DNA of 64,000 bases from Trichoplax sp. H2 (taxonomy: Eukaryota; Placozoa; Uniplacotomia; Trichoplacea), in NCBI GenBank assembly GCA_003344405.1, contig NOWV01000173.1, positions 62,001-126,000 of the forward strand. The letters run 5' to 3'. The notes beneath the pieces were generated by a model. It did not search any database. It saw only the letters and a program-made list of their open reading frames with translations, and was not told the DNA's origin. Of the stretch, positions 23,388 through 36,400 are shown piece after piece (position 1 is the stretch's first letter; each line of letters opens with the position of its first letter). The position numbers and the translations under genes are program-made.

Positions 23388-26316
23388 ATGGAGAATTATA
23401 ACTCTAGTGGTAGTGAATTGATCGAGGAAAAGCAGGATGATCCATCCACAACCGCAGTGGATGAGTCCGCTGATGAAATGGAGATTCCACCATTAGAAGA
23501 GGTAAGCGATAACGAAAATGCTGATTTAAAAACATCGATAGACTTATCGAAACAGCCATTAGAAGATACATATCAGTGGCAGGAAAGCAAGCCAGAAAAA
23601 ACTTACACGCATCCATTCGTGGGTAAACCAGGTATCAATGTTGATACTACTAATTTTAAGCCGATCGATTACTATCAACTCTTTCTTACACCAGAATTAC
23701 TACAACATATCGTATTAGAAACTAATAGTTATGCTTCAGCATTTCTGCAAAGTAGCTCTAGCTTAGAGTGCCATCGAAAGCAATGGTCACCAACTAATGC
23801 TAGGGAAATTAAGAAATTGCTTGGAATCATTTTTCTAATGGGGTTAATTCATATGCCAAACATTGGACACTACTGGTCTACTGATTACTTGTTTAGAATG
23901 GAGATATTTCGTTCCATTATGCCTCGTGGTCGTTATATACTGTTACAGAAATTTTTCCATTTAAATAATAACGACAAGATGCCCGACGTAAAGGGTCCTA
24001 ATCGCGATGCTCTGTATAAACTTCGTCCTCTAATAGACTATTTAATGTGTCGTTTTCAACAAGTCTATACAGTAGAACAAAACGTTGCCGTTGACGAATC
24101 ACTATTACTATGGAAAGGAAAGTTACATTTTCGCCAATTTATACCCTTAAAACGCGCAAGATTTGGTATTAAAATGTTTTGCCTGTGCGAGAGCAAGACA
24201 GGATATACCTTTCGCTTTCGAGTCTACACTGGTCAAGATGATCCAACAACAGGAATGGACTTGGAGTTACCACCCGAAGTTCGTGATGCCGGTAAAGCAG
24301 AAAAAGTAGTTGTCTATTTGTCCTTACCATTACTGGATCAAGGTTATAACATCTACATGGATAATTGGTATAGTTCAGTTCCTCTCTATTCCTATCTTTA
24401 CGAACGAAGAACGAATGCTTGTGGCACAGTAAGAGCAGATAGAGTACCGGCTAGTATTCGAGAGAAAGATGTTGCCTTTGGCAAGAGTAGCACATTTTGG
24501 CTAGGGCCTTTAATGTGTGTTAAATTTAATGATCGAAGCATGGTTTATATGTTAAGCACACTGGATAATGATGGAATTACTCAAGTGACAGTGAGTGGAG
24601 GCCAAGGAGTTCGAGGAAAAGTGAACAAGGGAAAGCCTACATGTGTCGTTCACTATAATAAGTTTATGGGAGGAGTAGATTTACGAGATTCTGTAAGCCA
24701 ACTAAATTTTGTATCGAACCATTAAGCCATTAATTAAGGCACCTTTAGTCCTGTCCATTTTATATGCTATTTTTTATTAATAGAGGCTAGGCACTAAAGC
24801 ACATAGAAACAGTATACTGAATTATAAATTCTATTTATTTTTTGTAACCATTGGATAGTAAATTGAATCAGCATGAATTAGCGGTAGATTGAATAGCTTT
24901 CAATTTTACCTCCAGGTCATTAAAAACTATGCTGCTACCAGGAAAACAATAAAGTGGTATAAAAAATTAGCGATCCATCTTTTGCAGATTGCACTGCATA
25001 ATGCATTTATACTCTATCGTAAAGACCATCCTCAAAGTAAAATGGGATTTATGGGCTTTACAACGGAGGTATAGAAAGGTCATTGGATTGCTACTTATTC
25101 CTTAATGAACTATGACGCTAATTTAAATACCTTTCATCATAACTTGGATGATATTTTCCTAGGTTATATCAGAGTTATTATCTGTAGATAAAACTACAGA
25201 TGTATCCAAAAGGTTAGCAAGTGTATGTGAAGAAAGTCAAAGGTTAACAGACACTCATAATGTGGGAAACATGGAGCATGAGAGTAAGGACGAGATCACT
25301 CATACTCTCACTAATCTGGGATCTCAAGCAAGCAAAATGGTAGGTTAGCTTGATCAGCGAAAGATCGTATCTGTGCTCGTATGTCATGAATATTTTTCAC
25401 CTTCTAGTTGGATACGCCATCAGTAACAACTTTGTAGGAGTATTTTAAGTTGATCAGCGAGAAATAGTTCTTTGACACATGAGTATTTTTCGCTTTAACT
25501 TTGGATTAGATTGATCACTAGAAACTATATCGGTACTCATATGTCATGAGTACTTTTTAGCGTTGAATTTGGATGAGACTAATCAATAACAACCTATTCT
25601 GATACTGATATGTCATGAGTATTTTCCGCCATAGATTGAAATTACATCGATCAAGGAGAAACTGTGTTGTTAATAACCCGTCATGAATAGTTTCCGCCTT
25701 TGATTGCATGAAGAAAGCAGTTTTACCAAATATCATTACAGTGGCATTGTAGAAGCACTATCAGCAATGTTTAAATTTCATGACAAGATGTTGACAATAT
25801 TACTATTTCAGAATAAATAATTACAACACTGTACTGAACAACAAAGTCAAATCTTTACAGTATCTCAAGTAGATTAAATTTGTAATACCCTAATAAATCA
25901 CTGCAATTTCATAATTTTAAAAGCAACCAAAAAGGTTTACCCAGTTGCATTGGTACTCATGATTTCTACAGTCTTGTTCTTTCAAAGATTGGAATGGTTA
26001 CTCTAGAATGGTAACGCGTAGCTAACTTTAAAACACTTGTACTTGTATTAAGGCTATGAAAAATGGACAATTAGTGGATAGAATGAATGCAAAATCCAAG
26101 TTACCTACAACATGTCTTACAGAAATGCATTTTCCACAAAAGCTCAAATCGAGAGGCCATCAGAAAGATTCTAGGCTTCGCTGTAGCATGTGCTACCATA
26201 AAGGTCGAAGAAGAATGGTCACTACAACTTGCAAAACGTGTCCTAATCGACCTGGCCTTTGCATTGATCCTTGCTTCGAGGAATATCATCTTCAATTAAT
26301 GAATTGGAAACGCTAA
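23388..26316 (+). CDS. piggyBac-type transposase / PGBD-like protein, four exons
   Basis: DDE transposase of the piggyBac family, which cuts and pastes at TTAA sites; domesticated relatives are the PGBD genes. Exons 23388-24692, 24916-25068, 25163-25339 and 26053-26316 join in phase 0 into about 632 residues, close to the family's usual length. Exon 1 has an acidic N-terminus, then the catalytic core with D236 (A-V-D-E-S), D325 (Y-M-D-N-W-Y) and D431 plus D434 (G-G-V-D-L-R-D). Splicing restores the family spacing G-V-D-x-x-D-x(4)...R-K-T-x-K-W, which unspliced reading loses at a stop at 24723. Exon 4 holds the C-terminal Cys-rich domain (R-C-S-M-C...C-x-x-C-P...P-G-L-C...P-C-F-x-x-Y-H). No disabling change is seen. 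I did not find terminal inverted repeats or flanking TTAA duplications, so young transposon versus host gene stays open. Confidence 0.85.
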
Positions 26317-26847
26317 TGCATCTACTCCTTACGATATCTTCTCTTAACATGCTGGTACAGCACCAACTAATTCAATTGACGATGATTTGAACATTCTAGA
26401 CTTTACCTTTATTATCCTCTGTCACTTTACTTAAATAACAATCAAAATACGTTTAGCCATAGTATTTCTGAAATTGGACATACGGTATAACACTTTGACG
26501 GCGCATCTATACTATTAGTCTTTTCAAAACGTCTACGCCTATCAGAAGTTGCATTCATCCTTGGAGGAATTTAGACATGGTTGTATATGATATATCTTGA
26601 ATTTCCGTCAATGATTACAATTTACATGGGTGATCAATGCTTTCTACTATTAATTTAACAATCTAGTATAATAAAAACCAAGTGAAAAATTTAAAAAAGT
26701 ATTGAACTCTACTGAGTAGTATGCTTATTCAAGGCGAGTAAGTTCGTTTCAAACAATATTTACAATTTTGTTTTAGACCTTCTGTAAGTGGAGATTTTGA
26801 GAATATGATTGCTTGGGAACTGTGAAATATGGTGCAGAGTTTACAAC
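26317..26847. other. Intergenic, no gene seen
   Basis: Probable 3' flank of the piggyBac-like gene. No ORF with family features and no clear element terminus was found. Confidence 0.5.
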
Positions 26848-27690
26848 TTCTAAATTGCCTTACCAATCTGTCTTTAAGTATGAACTATATAGTCGAATAT
26901 ACTCACAATGACTAAATTATTCGCCCATTAAAAAGTACGTGGATGCTTATTTGCGTTTATTCACCTCGTCATACTTATAATTATAATCAATCAATTTATA
27001 ACTTGTAGTACTAAGTATGCGAGTAGGGGTATTTGATTAAGCAACACGCTCAATTCATAACTTGTAGAATCGAGAATACGAATAGATATAACTGATTAAG
27101 CTACTCGCTCAATTCATAACTTTTAGAATCGGGTGTACAAATATGTTTAACTGATTATACTACTCGCTCAATTCATAATTTGTGGAATCAAGTATACAAG
27201 TAAATATAACTAATTAAGTTAATCTACTTGCTCAATCCTTAACTTGTAACATCGAATAGGTATAACTGATTAAGTTAAAAGCTCAATTTATAACTTGCAG
27301 CATCGAGAATACAAGTAGATATAACTGATTAAGCTACTCGCTCAATTCATAACTTGTAGAATCGGGTGTACAAATATGTTTAACTGATTANNNNNNNNNN
27401 NNNNNNNNNNTTCTAAATTGCCTTACCAATCTGTCTTTAAGTATAAACTATATAGTCGAATATACTCACAATGACTAAATTATTCGCCCATTAAAAAGGA
27501 CGTGAATGCTTAATTGCGTTTATTCACCTCGTCATACTTATAATTATAATCAATCAATTGATAACTTGTAGTATTAAGTATGCGAGTAGGGGTATTTGAT
27601 TAAGCAACACGCTCAATTCATAACTTGTAGAATCGAGAATACGAATAGATATAACTGATTAAGCTACTCGCTCAATTCATAGCTTGTAGA
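26848..27690. repeat. Duplicated array flank on both sides of an assembly gap
   Basis: The segment beginning at 26848 (TTCTAAATTGCCTTACCAAT) recurs immediately after the N gap at 27411, offset 563 bp. It includes about 145 bp of non-repetitive sequence before the minisatellite as well as the first repeat units. Only a few substitutions separate the copies over about 270 bp. A near-identical restart exactly at a gap edge is typical of unmerged haplotypes or overlapping contigs. Confidence 0.7.
27391..27410. other. Assembly gap (20 N)
   Basis: Twenty N bases inside the minisatellite, followed directly by a restart of the array's left flank. Confidence 1.
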
Positions 27691-28037
27691 ATCGAGTGTA
27701 CAAGTGGGTTTAACTGATTAAGCTACTCGCTCAATTCATAACTTGTAGAATCGAGTGTACAAGTGGGTTTAACTGTTTATGCTACTCGCTCAATTCATAA
27801 TTTGTGGAATCGAGTATACGAGTAAATATATATAACTAATCAAGTTAAGCTACTGGCTCAATTCTTAACTTGTAGCATCGAATAGGTATAACTGATTAAC
27901 TTAAGCTACTGGCTCAATTCATAACTTGTATCATCGAGAATACAAGTAGATATAACTGATTAAGCTACTCGCTCAATTCATAACTTGTAGCATCGAGAAT
28001 ACTAGTAGATATAACTGATTAAGCTACTCGCTCAATT

Positions 28038-28057
28038 NNNNNNNNNNNNNNNNNNNN
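28038..28057. other. Assembly gap (20 N)
   Basis: Twenty N bases with minisatellite units on both sides, so neither size nor order across the gap can be trusted. Confidence 1.
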
Positions 28058-29875
28058 ATTCATAATTTGTGGAATCGAGTATACAAGTAAAAATAACTAA
28101 TTAAGTTAATCTACTCGCTCAATTCTTAACTTGTAACATCGAATAGGTATAACTGATTAACTTAAGCTACTGGCTCAATTCATAACTTGTATCATCGAGA
28201 ATGCAAGTAGATATAACTGATTAAGCTACTCGCTCAATTCATAACTTGTAGAATCGAGTGTACAGGTGGGTTTAACTGATTATGCTACTCGCTCAATTCA
28301 TAATTTGTGGAATCGAGTGTACAAGTAGGTTTAACTGATTAAGCTACTCGCTCAATTTCGAGTGTACAAGTGGGTTTAACTGTTTATGCTACTCGCTCAA
28401 TTCATAATTTGTGGAATCGAGTATACGAGTAAATATATATAACTAATCAAGTTAAGCTACTCGCTCAATTCTTAATTTGTAGCATCGAATAGGTATAACT
28501 GATTAACTTAAGCTACTGGCTCAATCCATAACTTGTATCATCGAAAATACAAGTAGATATAACTGATTAAGCTACTCGCTCAATTCATAACTTGTAGCAT
28601 CGAGAATACAAGTAGATATAACTGATTATGCTACTCGCTCAATTCATAACTTGTAGAATCGAGTGTACAAATATGTTTAACTGATTATACTACTCGCTCA
28701 ATTCATAACTTGTGGAATCGAGTATACAAGTAAAAATAACTAATTAAGCTACTCGCTCAATTCATGACTTGTAGAATCGAGTGTACAAATATGTTTAACT
28801 GTTTAACTGATTATACTACTCGCTCAATTCATAACTTGTAGCATCGAGAATACTAGTAGATATAACTGATTAAGCTACTCGCTCAATTCATGACTTGTAG
28901 AATCGAGTGTACAAATATGTTTAACTGATTATACTACTCGCTCAATTCATAATTTGTGGAATCGAGTATACAAGTAAATATAACTAATTAAGTTAATCTA
29001 CTCGCTCAATTCTTAACTTGTAACATCGAATAGGTATAACTGATTAAGTTAAAAGCTCAATTTATAACTTGTAGCATCGAGAATACAAGTAGATATAACT
29101 GATTAAGCTACTCGCTCAATTCATAACTTGTAGAATCGGGTGTACAAATATGTTTAACTGATTATGCTACTCGCTCAATTCATAATTTGTGGAATCAAGT
29201 ATACAAGTAAATATAACTAATTAAGTTAAGCTACTCGCTCAATTCTTAACTTGTAACATCGAATAGGTATATCTGATTAAGTTAAAAGCTCAATTTATAA
29301 CTTGTAGCATCGAGAATATAAGTAGATATAACTGATTAAGCTACTCGCTCAATTCATAACTTGTAGCATCGAGAATGCAAGTAGATATAACTGATTAAGC
29401 TACTCGCTCAATTCATAACTTGTAGCATCGAGAATACAAGTAGAAATAACTGATTAAGCTACTGGCTCAATTTATAACTTGTAGCATCGAGAATACAAGT
29501 AGATATAACTGATTAAGCTACTCGCTCAATTCATAACTAGTAGAATCGAGTGTACAAATGTGTTTAACTGATTATACTACTCGCTCAATTCATAATTTGT
29601 GGAATCGAGTATACAAGTAAATATAACTAATTAAGTTAAGCTACTCGCTCAATTCTTAACTTGTAACATCGAATAGGTATATCTGATTAAGTTAAAAGCT
29701 CAATTCATAACTTGGTAGCATCGAGAATACAAGTAGGTAGAATACGTTATTACGGCTATACTATTGAAATGCAGTAAATCCTAAATAAAAGAGACTTTTA
29801 GTAAGCTAACTAGGAGGAGTATATCAAGGTCTCTCGTGCTAACATTAACGACTAAGAGTGGAAACACAAGGGATA

Positions 29876-30010
29876 TAACTGATTAAGTTAAGTTACTCGT
29901 TCAATGCGTAGCATCGAGTAGGTAGAACTAATTCAGTTACTCGCTCATTGCATAACTTACCGCATCAAGTAAGTCTAACTGATTAAGCGACTTGCTCAAT
30001 TTATAACTTT
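29876..30010. repeat. Degenerate outlying minisatellite units
   Basis: After about 120 bp of unrelated sequence, two to three diverged units reappear (ATAACTGATTAAG..., TTACTCGCTCATTGCATAACTT, TAACTGATTAAGCGACTTGCTC). They look like older copies at the edge of the array. Confidence 0.75.
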
Positions 30011-33000
30011 TATTTGTGTGTTTGCCTGACTCTAAAAGTAACAAACATGGAGTCCTGAATTGTGCTAACAGATTTAATCATCTTCCTGATATTAAAAGAC
30101 TAATAATGTTTGGAAAAGAATAATATTTAGCTTAGAAGCTCAATTACAGACAAGTAGACGAACAGCCATTTCGGTCCTGCTGTCAGTCTTGAACAACTTT
30201 ATTCAGAATTTTAGATGCCAACTTCTCCATATTTTATGTCCGTCGCGGTCAATCAGCTCTGGCATAGAGAACGTAACAGTGCTACGCTTACGTTACTAAA
30301 CTCTATTGCTAAGATACAGTAAAGTATACCGTATACAGGACACCGTGTCAAAAATAATGCACACGCTAATTCTAATTGGGCCCTATACTACTGTTCTACA
30401 CTACGCATCGAGTAGTTGACAACGCCATAGTGGAAGAAATTTCAGTCAGAAATATTAATGGAGTAGTTCATTCATTGCTTACCTTATTAAACAGTCATGT
30501 TGATTTATAACTTAGGAATAGTCAGCAGTAGTCATCATTTTTACGATACTCAGCATCAGGAAATGATAATCGTAACAGGTAAGTTCGTTTACTTTGCAAT
30601 GGCGATAGTGATATGCTGATATTCAACAGAACTTCCTTACTTAAACCCTAACCCATGGATGTTTTCATAGTAATTTACCCAGATAGTGACAGTAAATTAT
30701 GGATAATTGTTACTTGTGGGATAGATCCATTGGAAATGGAAGAAATAAGTTGGGCAGCCCCTGACTAAACGCATTGGTTTACATCTTAATTGCAGATATT
30801 GTAGCGAATGAGAATAGCAGTGGTACCAATTGATTTTATGCTTGAAAATAGACGATGTTTTAATGCTTCCAGATTTAATAGCAGACGTGCAATCAGTTTT
30901 TCTTTAGTAAAATGGATGCTATATCTGGAGTTGTTAATAGCTACAGTCGATCCATCACATACAGTAGGCCAATAAATCATAGTAGATGACTTACCTTTAC
31001 CATTAGGATAATAGATCCTCAAAGCTGTGGCCATGTACAGCGGGCAACAATATCGATACTATTAACTGATTTTGTACTTGACGATGAACAAAGTTGTTGA
31101 TGTGCTAGTACTGTGGACAAGTTGTCCAATCGATATTTCTTAAGAAAGATCGATTGCTCTATCTCCCGTTGTTAAAAGTAACAAACTGCGTTTAGTGAAC
31201 CGATTAAAGAAGTTGTTTATTCATCGATTCCCTTTAACAAATAGTATTCTAGATATTCGACACTGTTGTCATTTCTACCATAGTAACATCAGCAAATGTA
31301 AATCATATTGTTTCGAATGGGTATAGTCCTATGCAATCATTGGATTCCCAACCAACAACATTAGATTGACGGTATCACAACTGCTCAATAACGCAATTAT
31401 TTTTATTGATAATGAATTACTTAGGCAACGTCTGCCCTAGCTTGTCTGCGATTGGATTGCAAATACTACAGCACGTAGTCATATCAGTAGTACGAACTGA
31501 TTTTATGTCTTTTGGACGAGATAGGCTGGCTTTAATATACAGCATAACACTGTTTTTGTACTTGCTGCAATTTTATGTATTCATCTTCTTGTACGATATG
31601 AATTATGGCAGTAATGCTCAAGTCATTGAACTCTTTTTTCTTATCTGCTTTCATTTTACAGATCAAGATGGCTTAGTCAGTCTCTCTTCGGGATCTACTA
31701 TATATTTTACTCCATAAAAATAGCATGGTAACATGATTGCAGTTATTAATAGCCTCTACAGAGTATATTGTTTGTATTGAAGTTGAAATTGCCAATGTCT
31801 TAACTCCTTACTCGTTTGTTTATCTGACACTTTCAATCCTGAAAGTGGATGATACTGTCATTTAAATCATGACATTTTTGTGTCATGTAGAAACACACTC
31901 AATGCATTGCACTGTAGAAGCGAATCGATTCTGACTCTTCGAGAAACAACAATCAATGATGACTGTCTTTACTCATATGATGCTGGATAGATTAGGATAA
32001 TTAATCTTCCTATAGAAGTATCCTGATCTAAGCAAATGATTATAACATTTCTCTCATAGGCTGTCCAAGTGAGTCATTTCTCAAGAGTTCAGGATATTAG
32101 CGATAGGATATTTGCACTTGATCAAATGCAGTAGCTTTGTCTTGAAAAGGGTTGATGATGAAATAAAAGCTGAAGCCTTTAATTTTATTAGTAATCTAAT
32201 TAGATTTATGATTTTATCCATTGGATGCATTGTACGATATTGTCGAACTAATCGTTCTTCGTTATAGTACAACATAAAAGAAGTAACCAGTGGTCCTAAC
32301 AGTACTATATACTGTATAGTAGAAATTAAAAACGTGAAGTGTGATCAAACTGTGATCTACAACGCATTCGTAACTGCTGAGTTAGAAATAAGTTAATAAT
32401 TATAGTCAATCATTGCTTGCTGTTGACGGATAGATTTAGTGCTGCTGTTACCTCAAACGTAAACTCCGTTGGTGATGGTAGAAAGCACTAAAACTTATTG
32501 ATTGATATGATTTGGGCTATATTTTGCTAATATTTGCAAGGGTTAAAGCTGTAAATGGAGGTATTTCATACATGTACGATATGGCATGATTTTATGTTTA
32601 AATAACATTGATATGGCTACATTTAGATATCATAGCAAAGAAACCAAAAGTGATGAGAATTACTAATCAGCAACGATGATCGCTTTACGTTGGCTGAAAT
32701 TGGAAACGGCTACAACTAGAATTCTTTACAAAAAAGAATACGATGAGATTTACCTTTTAAAACGACCTTCAGGTTATGTTGCTACTAACTGATAATACAG
32801 TGAATAATCTCACTCAAGTATACAGTGCTTTTGTTCGTCTATCCTAAAATTCTAAAGCGAGGAAATATCAATAAAGTGTCGCTGATAGATATCCGTATGA
32901 ATCAAGCAGCTTGTACCTATTCCATAAAGCACTAAGAATAAGGTATATTTTATTTAAATGTTTACACTTTTATTAATGTCATTTATCTTTTTGAATCTGA

Positions 33001-33470
33001 ATTATACTTAGTAGCGGTATGAATGAAAATGAATTCAAAAATTACATGTACAGTATTTACGCAAGTAACAGTGACAAACATAATTTATACGTACTAAAAA
33101 CATTAATCTATCATGTACATTGATCAGAACTATATCGTAAATTAAAGTTACCATAAGAGTGAATGATATATAATTTTAGCATTACAACAGTTGTTAGGAT
33201 ATGATCCTGATGTAGTTATGAAAAGAGTTAAAACATTACTATAGCATGTTCTCATAAAGACTTTCTGCAGGGTGAAATCTGATGGAAAGACAAAAATTTT
33301 TGAAATGATTAAAGTAAAAATTGCTATCCTAAAGTACCAGTATGTGCAATCATTGAATACAGCATAGCCAGAATGGAGAACAGAGTTATGCAGCGTTTGC
33401 CAACTATTTTTTCATTATAAACTTTGAAATTAAATCTACTTGAGTGATTAAATAAAGTGTTTTAAATAAA
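30011..33470. other. Intergenic; no supported gene
   Basis: Several ORFs of 60 to 103 codons occur here (for example 30786-31034 on minus, 31406-31717 on plus, 32081-32275 on minus). None shows family motifs, consistent splice edges or neighbouring exons that extend it. The right end holds the 3' UTR of the minus-strand IFT140 gene. Confidence 0.5.
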
Positions 33471-36400
33471 TTAGTCTTCTTCTTCTTCAATCACTTCTTC
33501 ATCCACCTCTTCTCCGTCGTCTTCATCAGCGCTACCTGCGTAAACCCCAGTAGTCTTTTGTGATTGGACATTCAAGTTGCGAGGCAAAGGAATGTCTAAC
33601 GCTTTGTGAATGGATTCTATAGTTTTCATATTAACGTAGTACAGAATGTTCATAGATGGTATCTTCTTTCGTAACTCTTCTAGTGATTCATGAGCCTAAA
33701 TAGAAAATAGAAATTCAATCTATATTAGTCAACAATTCTTAAGACGTGATGATGAAAGTATAAGTTCGTGAACTAGACTACATTTTCAAACCTTGGAATA
33801 ATTTTCTTGCTGAACATAATGAGAAATTATAGTTCCATAAATGTCGCCAATGCGAACGGCAGAATCGATATCCGGTTCGTCAATAAGTGCTTGACAGGCA
33901 TTGACAGCATCATTGGGCTCATTTTCCATTTGCCTAATTATGATATAAATTAGAAAGTAAGTATAGTATCAATTGGGTGGTTATCATCGTATCATCGTAT
34001 ATATATATTTGTTATATACTGCAATAAAGATAGGTACGATTAAGAGATTGGTTTTAACGGTGTCGATATGATAATAAAAAATTACTTTTTAGCTTGTATA
34101 AATTTCTTAATTAATGTTGCACGCTGCTTTAAGGAAACCAATTTATCTTCCTGTTGCTGAGGATTTTTAACTTTTGCTTTACTGAGACATTTGTAAGCCT
34201 CAGTAAGAGCTCCAAAAGCTTTTTGATAATTTTGATATTCATCAATCTCCACCTGACAAATCAAGATCATTAGTATTTGAGAAATCATTTATACAAAAGT
34301 GAATCGTTAAAAGTTGTTAAAATACTACTTGCTAATAATACTGCATGCTATTGACAAAAATATTTTAACGACATAGACTATCAGTACATATTTCGATTAT
34401 CATAGATAGACTAACCTGAGCACAAGCTACATAAAATCCGGATAGTAAATCCAATGCTCGACCTTTTGTGTAAAAGGTTATAATATTTTTCATTACGTCC
34501 GAATCCTTTCGCCAATCCAGCGACTGCAGATAATTTGCAGCCATAATATATATTTCTCGTTGTCTGGATACGCCAGCAAAGAAAATAATTTTTTCTGTGT
34601 CTCCTGATTTAAGAAGTGATTTCATCGCCTTGATTTTATTGCTAGCTTGGGTAAACTTTTTGGTCGCAAGATGATACGACCCTTGTTGCATTGCGCATTC
34701 TGCAATTTTTTCCAATAATTGATTTCGATATTCATTATCAGCGGATTCTGTCACATATGATAGAAACATAAATGATTAAATTTTACTTAAATCCATTTAG
34801 AACTAGTGTATAAATAATGTTAACGGCCTATTAAGTACTATCTATTGCTACGTGATTCATAGTCGAATTTACTTCTTCACTACATACGAGTATAAGACAC
34901 CGATATTAATTACTAGAAATTGTTTATTTGTTTAATTCACCTTTTGAGATAGTCATTTTATCCGCTACTTCTTCGGTAATGATTATATTATGTTCCATAC
35001 ATAATTCTAGAGCCTCATAATACTATCAAAACAATGGATAAAGGATTATGGAATCTGCATTACTTCATGAAAATGTAAAGAAACGCTTCTATCATATCTG
35101 AGTAGCGTTGAATCTAGCTAGATTTTAGGAAACCGTGATAACCAACCTTTTTAGCTAAAACAAGTAAATCAATTGCTTTTTCATTTCTACCATGTTCAAT
35201 GAGATATGTTGAGCACTGATTGAGAATAGCTGGGTCAGTGTTTTCATCTAAACTTTCAGCAATTGTCTCCAAGGTGGAAAATTGCTTTGCTTGAAAGCAT
35301 AGATCCAAGGCTTTTGCAACTTCTCCTCCCTAAATATTATATTAAAGAATTGTTAAACTCACTAAAGCCCAAACCATAGCTTTCTCGTTCTTTACATTTA
35401 GTTTCCATTAATGTAGTTGACTGTTTCTATGAATTACAAGCATAAATTGCACATTTTATACTATCATTCTATCAATACCTTATAATACAACACTATAGCC
35501 TTATCTAAGGTGTCTTGCTTTGATTCGTAGAATCTGTAATAATTTAGCATATTTAACAGCAAAATTAAATTAATTTGTTATTTGAAAAAATATTAAGACT
35601 AAATGATGATATTAAGAGAAAGAAGAGATAAAATACAGCTCAGTATATCATACAAAACTAATAACCACGTAAAACATCTTCATTTAACTTACGTTGCTAC
35701 ATCTACCATGTCACGACTGGAGCTTAGTAATGCAAGATTCATTAAATCGCCTTCCATTTCATTTTCCTACGGTGATTAAAATCAAGACAAACAGGAATTG
35801 ATTTGTTTAGCTGATATTTGCATTTATATATTGGAGAATTTGTTAATTGTTGCTATAAATGGTATTGCTAAAATAATAAATATTAGCATCTTTGCCTTAG
35901 CTAAGCGAATGGCATTGCTATAGCTTTGAGCTCGGGTATAGAAATGAATAGCTTCACGTATTTTTCCCTAATTAAATAAGACATGGATGTGAAAAATAGT
36001 TATTAAGATGTAACTTTACTAGAAATTCCAGCTGCTGTAACTGTAAGTACGAATATGTCATTATAGACTAACTTCATTTTCGTGTTGTCTCGCAAGATGA
36101 TATGAGGCAGCCAAATCTCCTGTAGTATTAGCAATTTCTGCGGCCTGATTTATGTAATTCAGTATAAAAATAAGAATATTTGGAAGGGTATCATACACCA
36201 ATTGACACGTAAATCTATAGTAAGTGAAATAAATTGAACACACTTATCAATTTATACTATAAAAAGACCTTATCAATGTCGCCAGAGTAGCAATAAATGC
36301 GAACGAGGGATAAAGAATCATGAGCTGATTCATAAAATCGTATTGCCTCTTCCAATTCACCTTTTCCTTCCATGTATTGAGCCCACCATTTCTTTAGTTG

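Larger units (their letters stand above)
26990..29755. repeat. Minisatellite array, about 59-bp unit
   Basis: Head-to-tail copies of a roughly 59-bp unit with landmarks GATTAAGCTACTCGCTCAAT, CATAACTTGTAG, ATCGAG and GATATAACT, about 40-45 in the assembled sequence. Variants include units shortened to the form ATCGAATAGGTATAACTG and units with CTGGCTC in place of CTCGCTC. Most copies contain ACTTGTA-N10-TACAAGT, a perfect 7-bp inverted repeat. The two N gaps mean the true length is unknown. Confidence 0.95.

Noticed and set aside
23404-23616. Minus-strand ORF over the piggyBac gene
   Set aside because: Antisense shadow of a strongly coding exon.
24693-24915. Reading the piggyBac transposase as truncated at the stop near 24723
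   Set aside because: A GTAAGC donor and a CCTCCAG acceptor remove the stop in phase 0 and restore exact family spacing, so an intron explains it better than a nonsense mutation.
30786-31034. 82-codon minus-strand ORF
   Set aside because: No family motif, no partner exons, and length within chance expectation for 64 kb on both strands.
31406-31717. 103-codon plus-strand hydrophobic ORF
   Set aside because: The start is not in a convincing context, no neighbouring exons extend it, and hydrophobic translations are common in AT-rich DNA.
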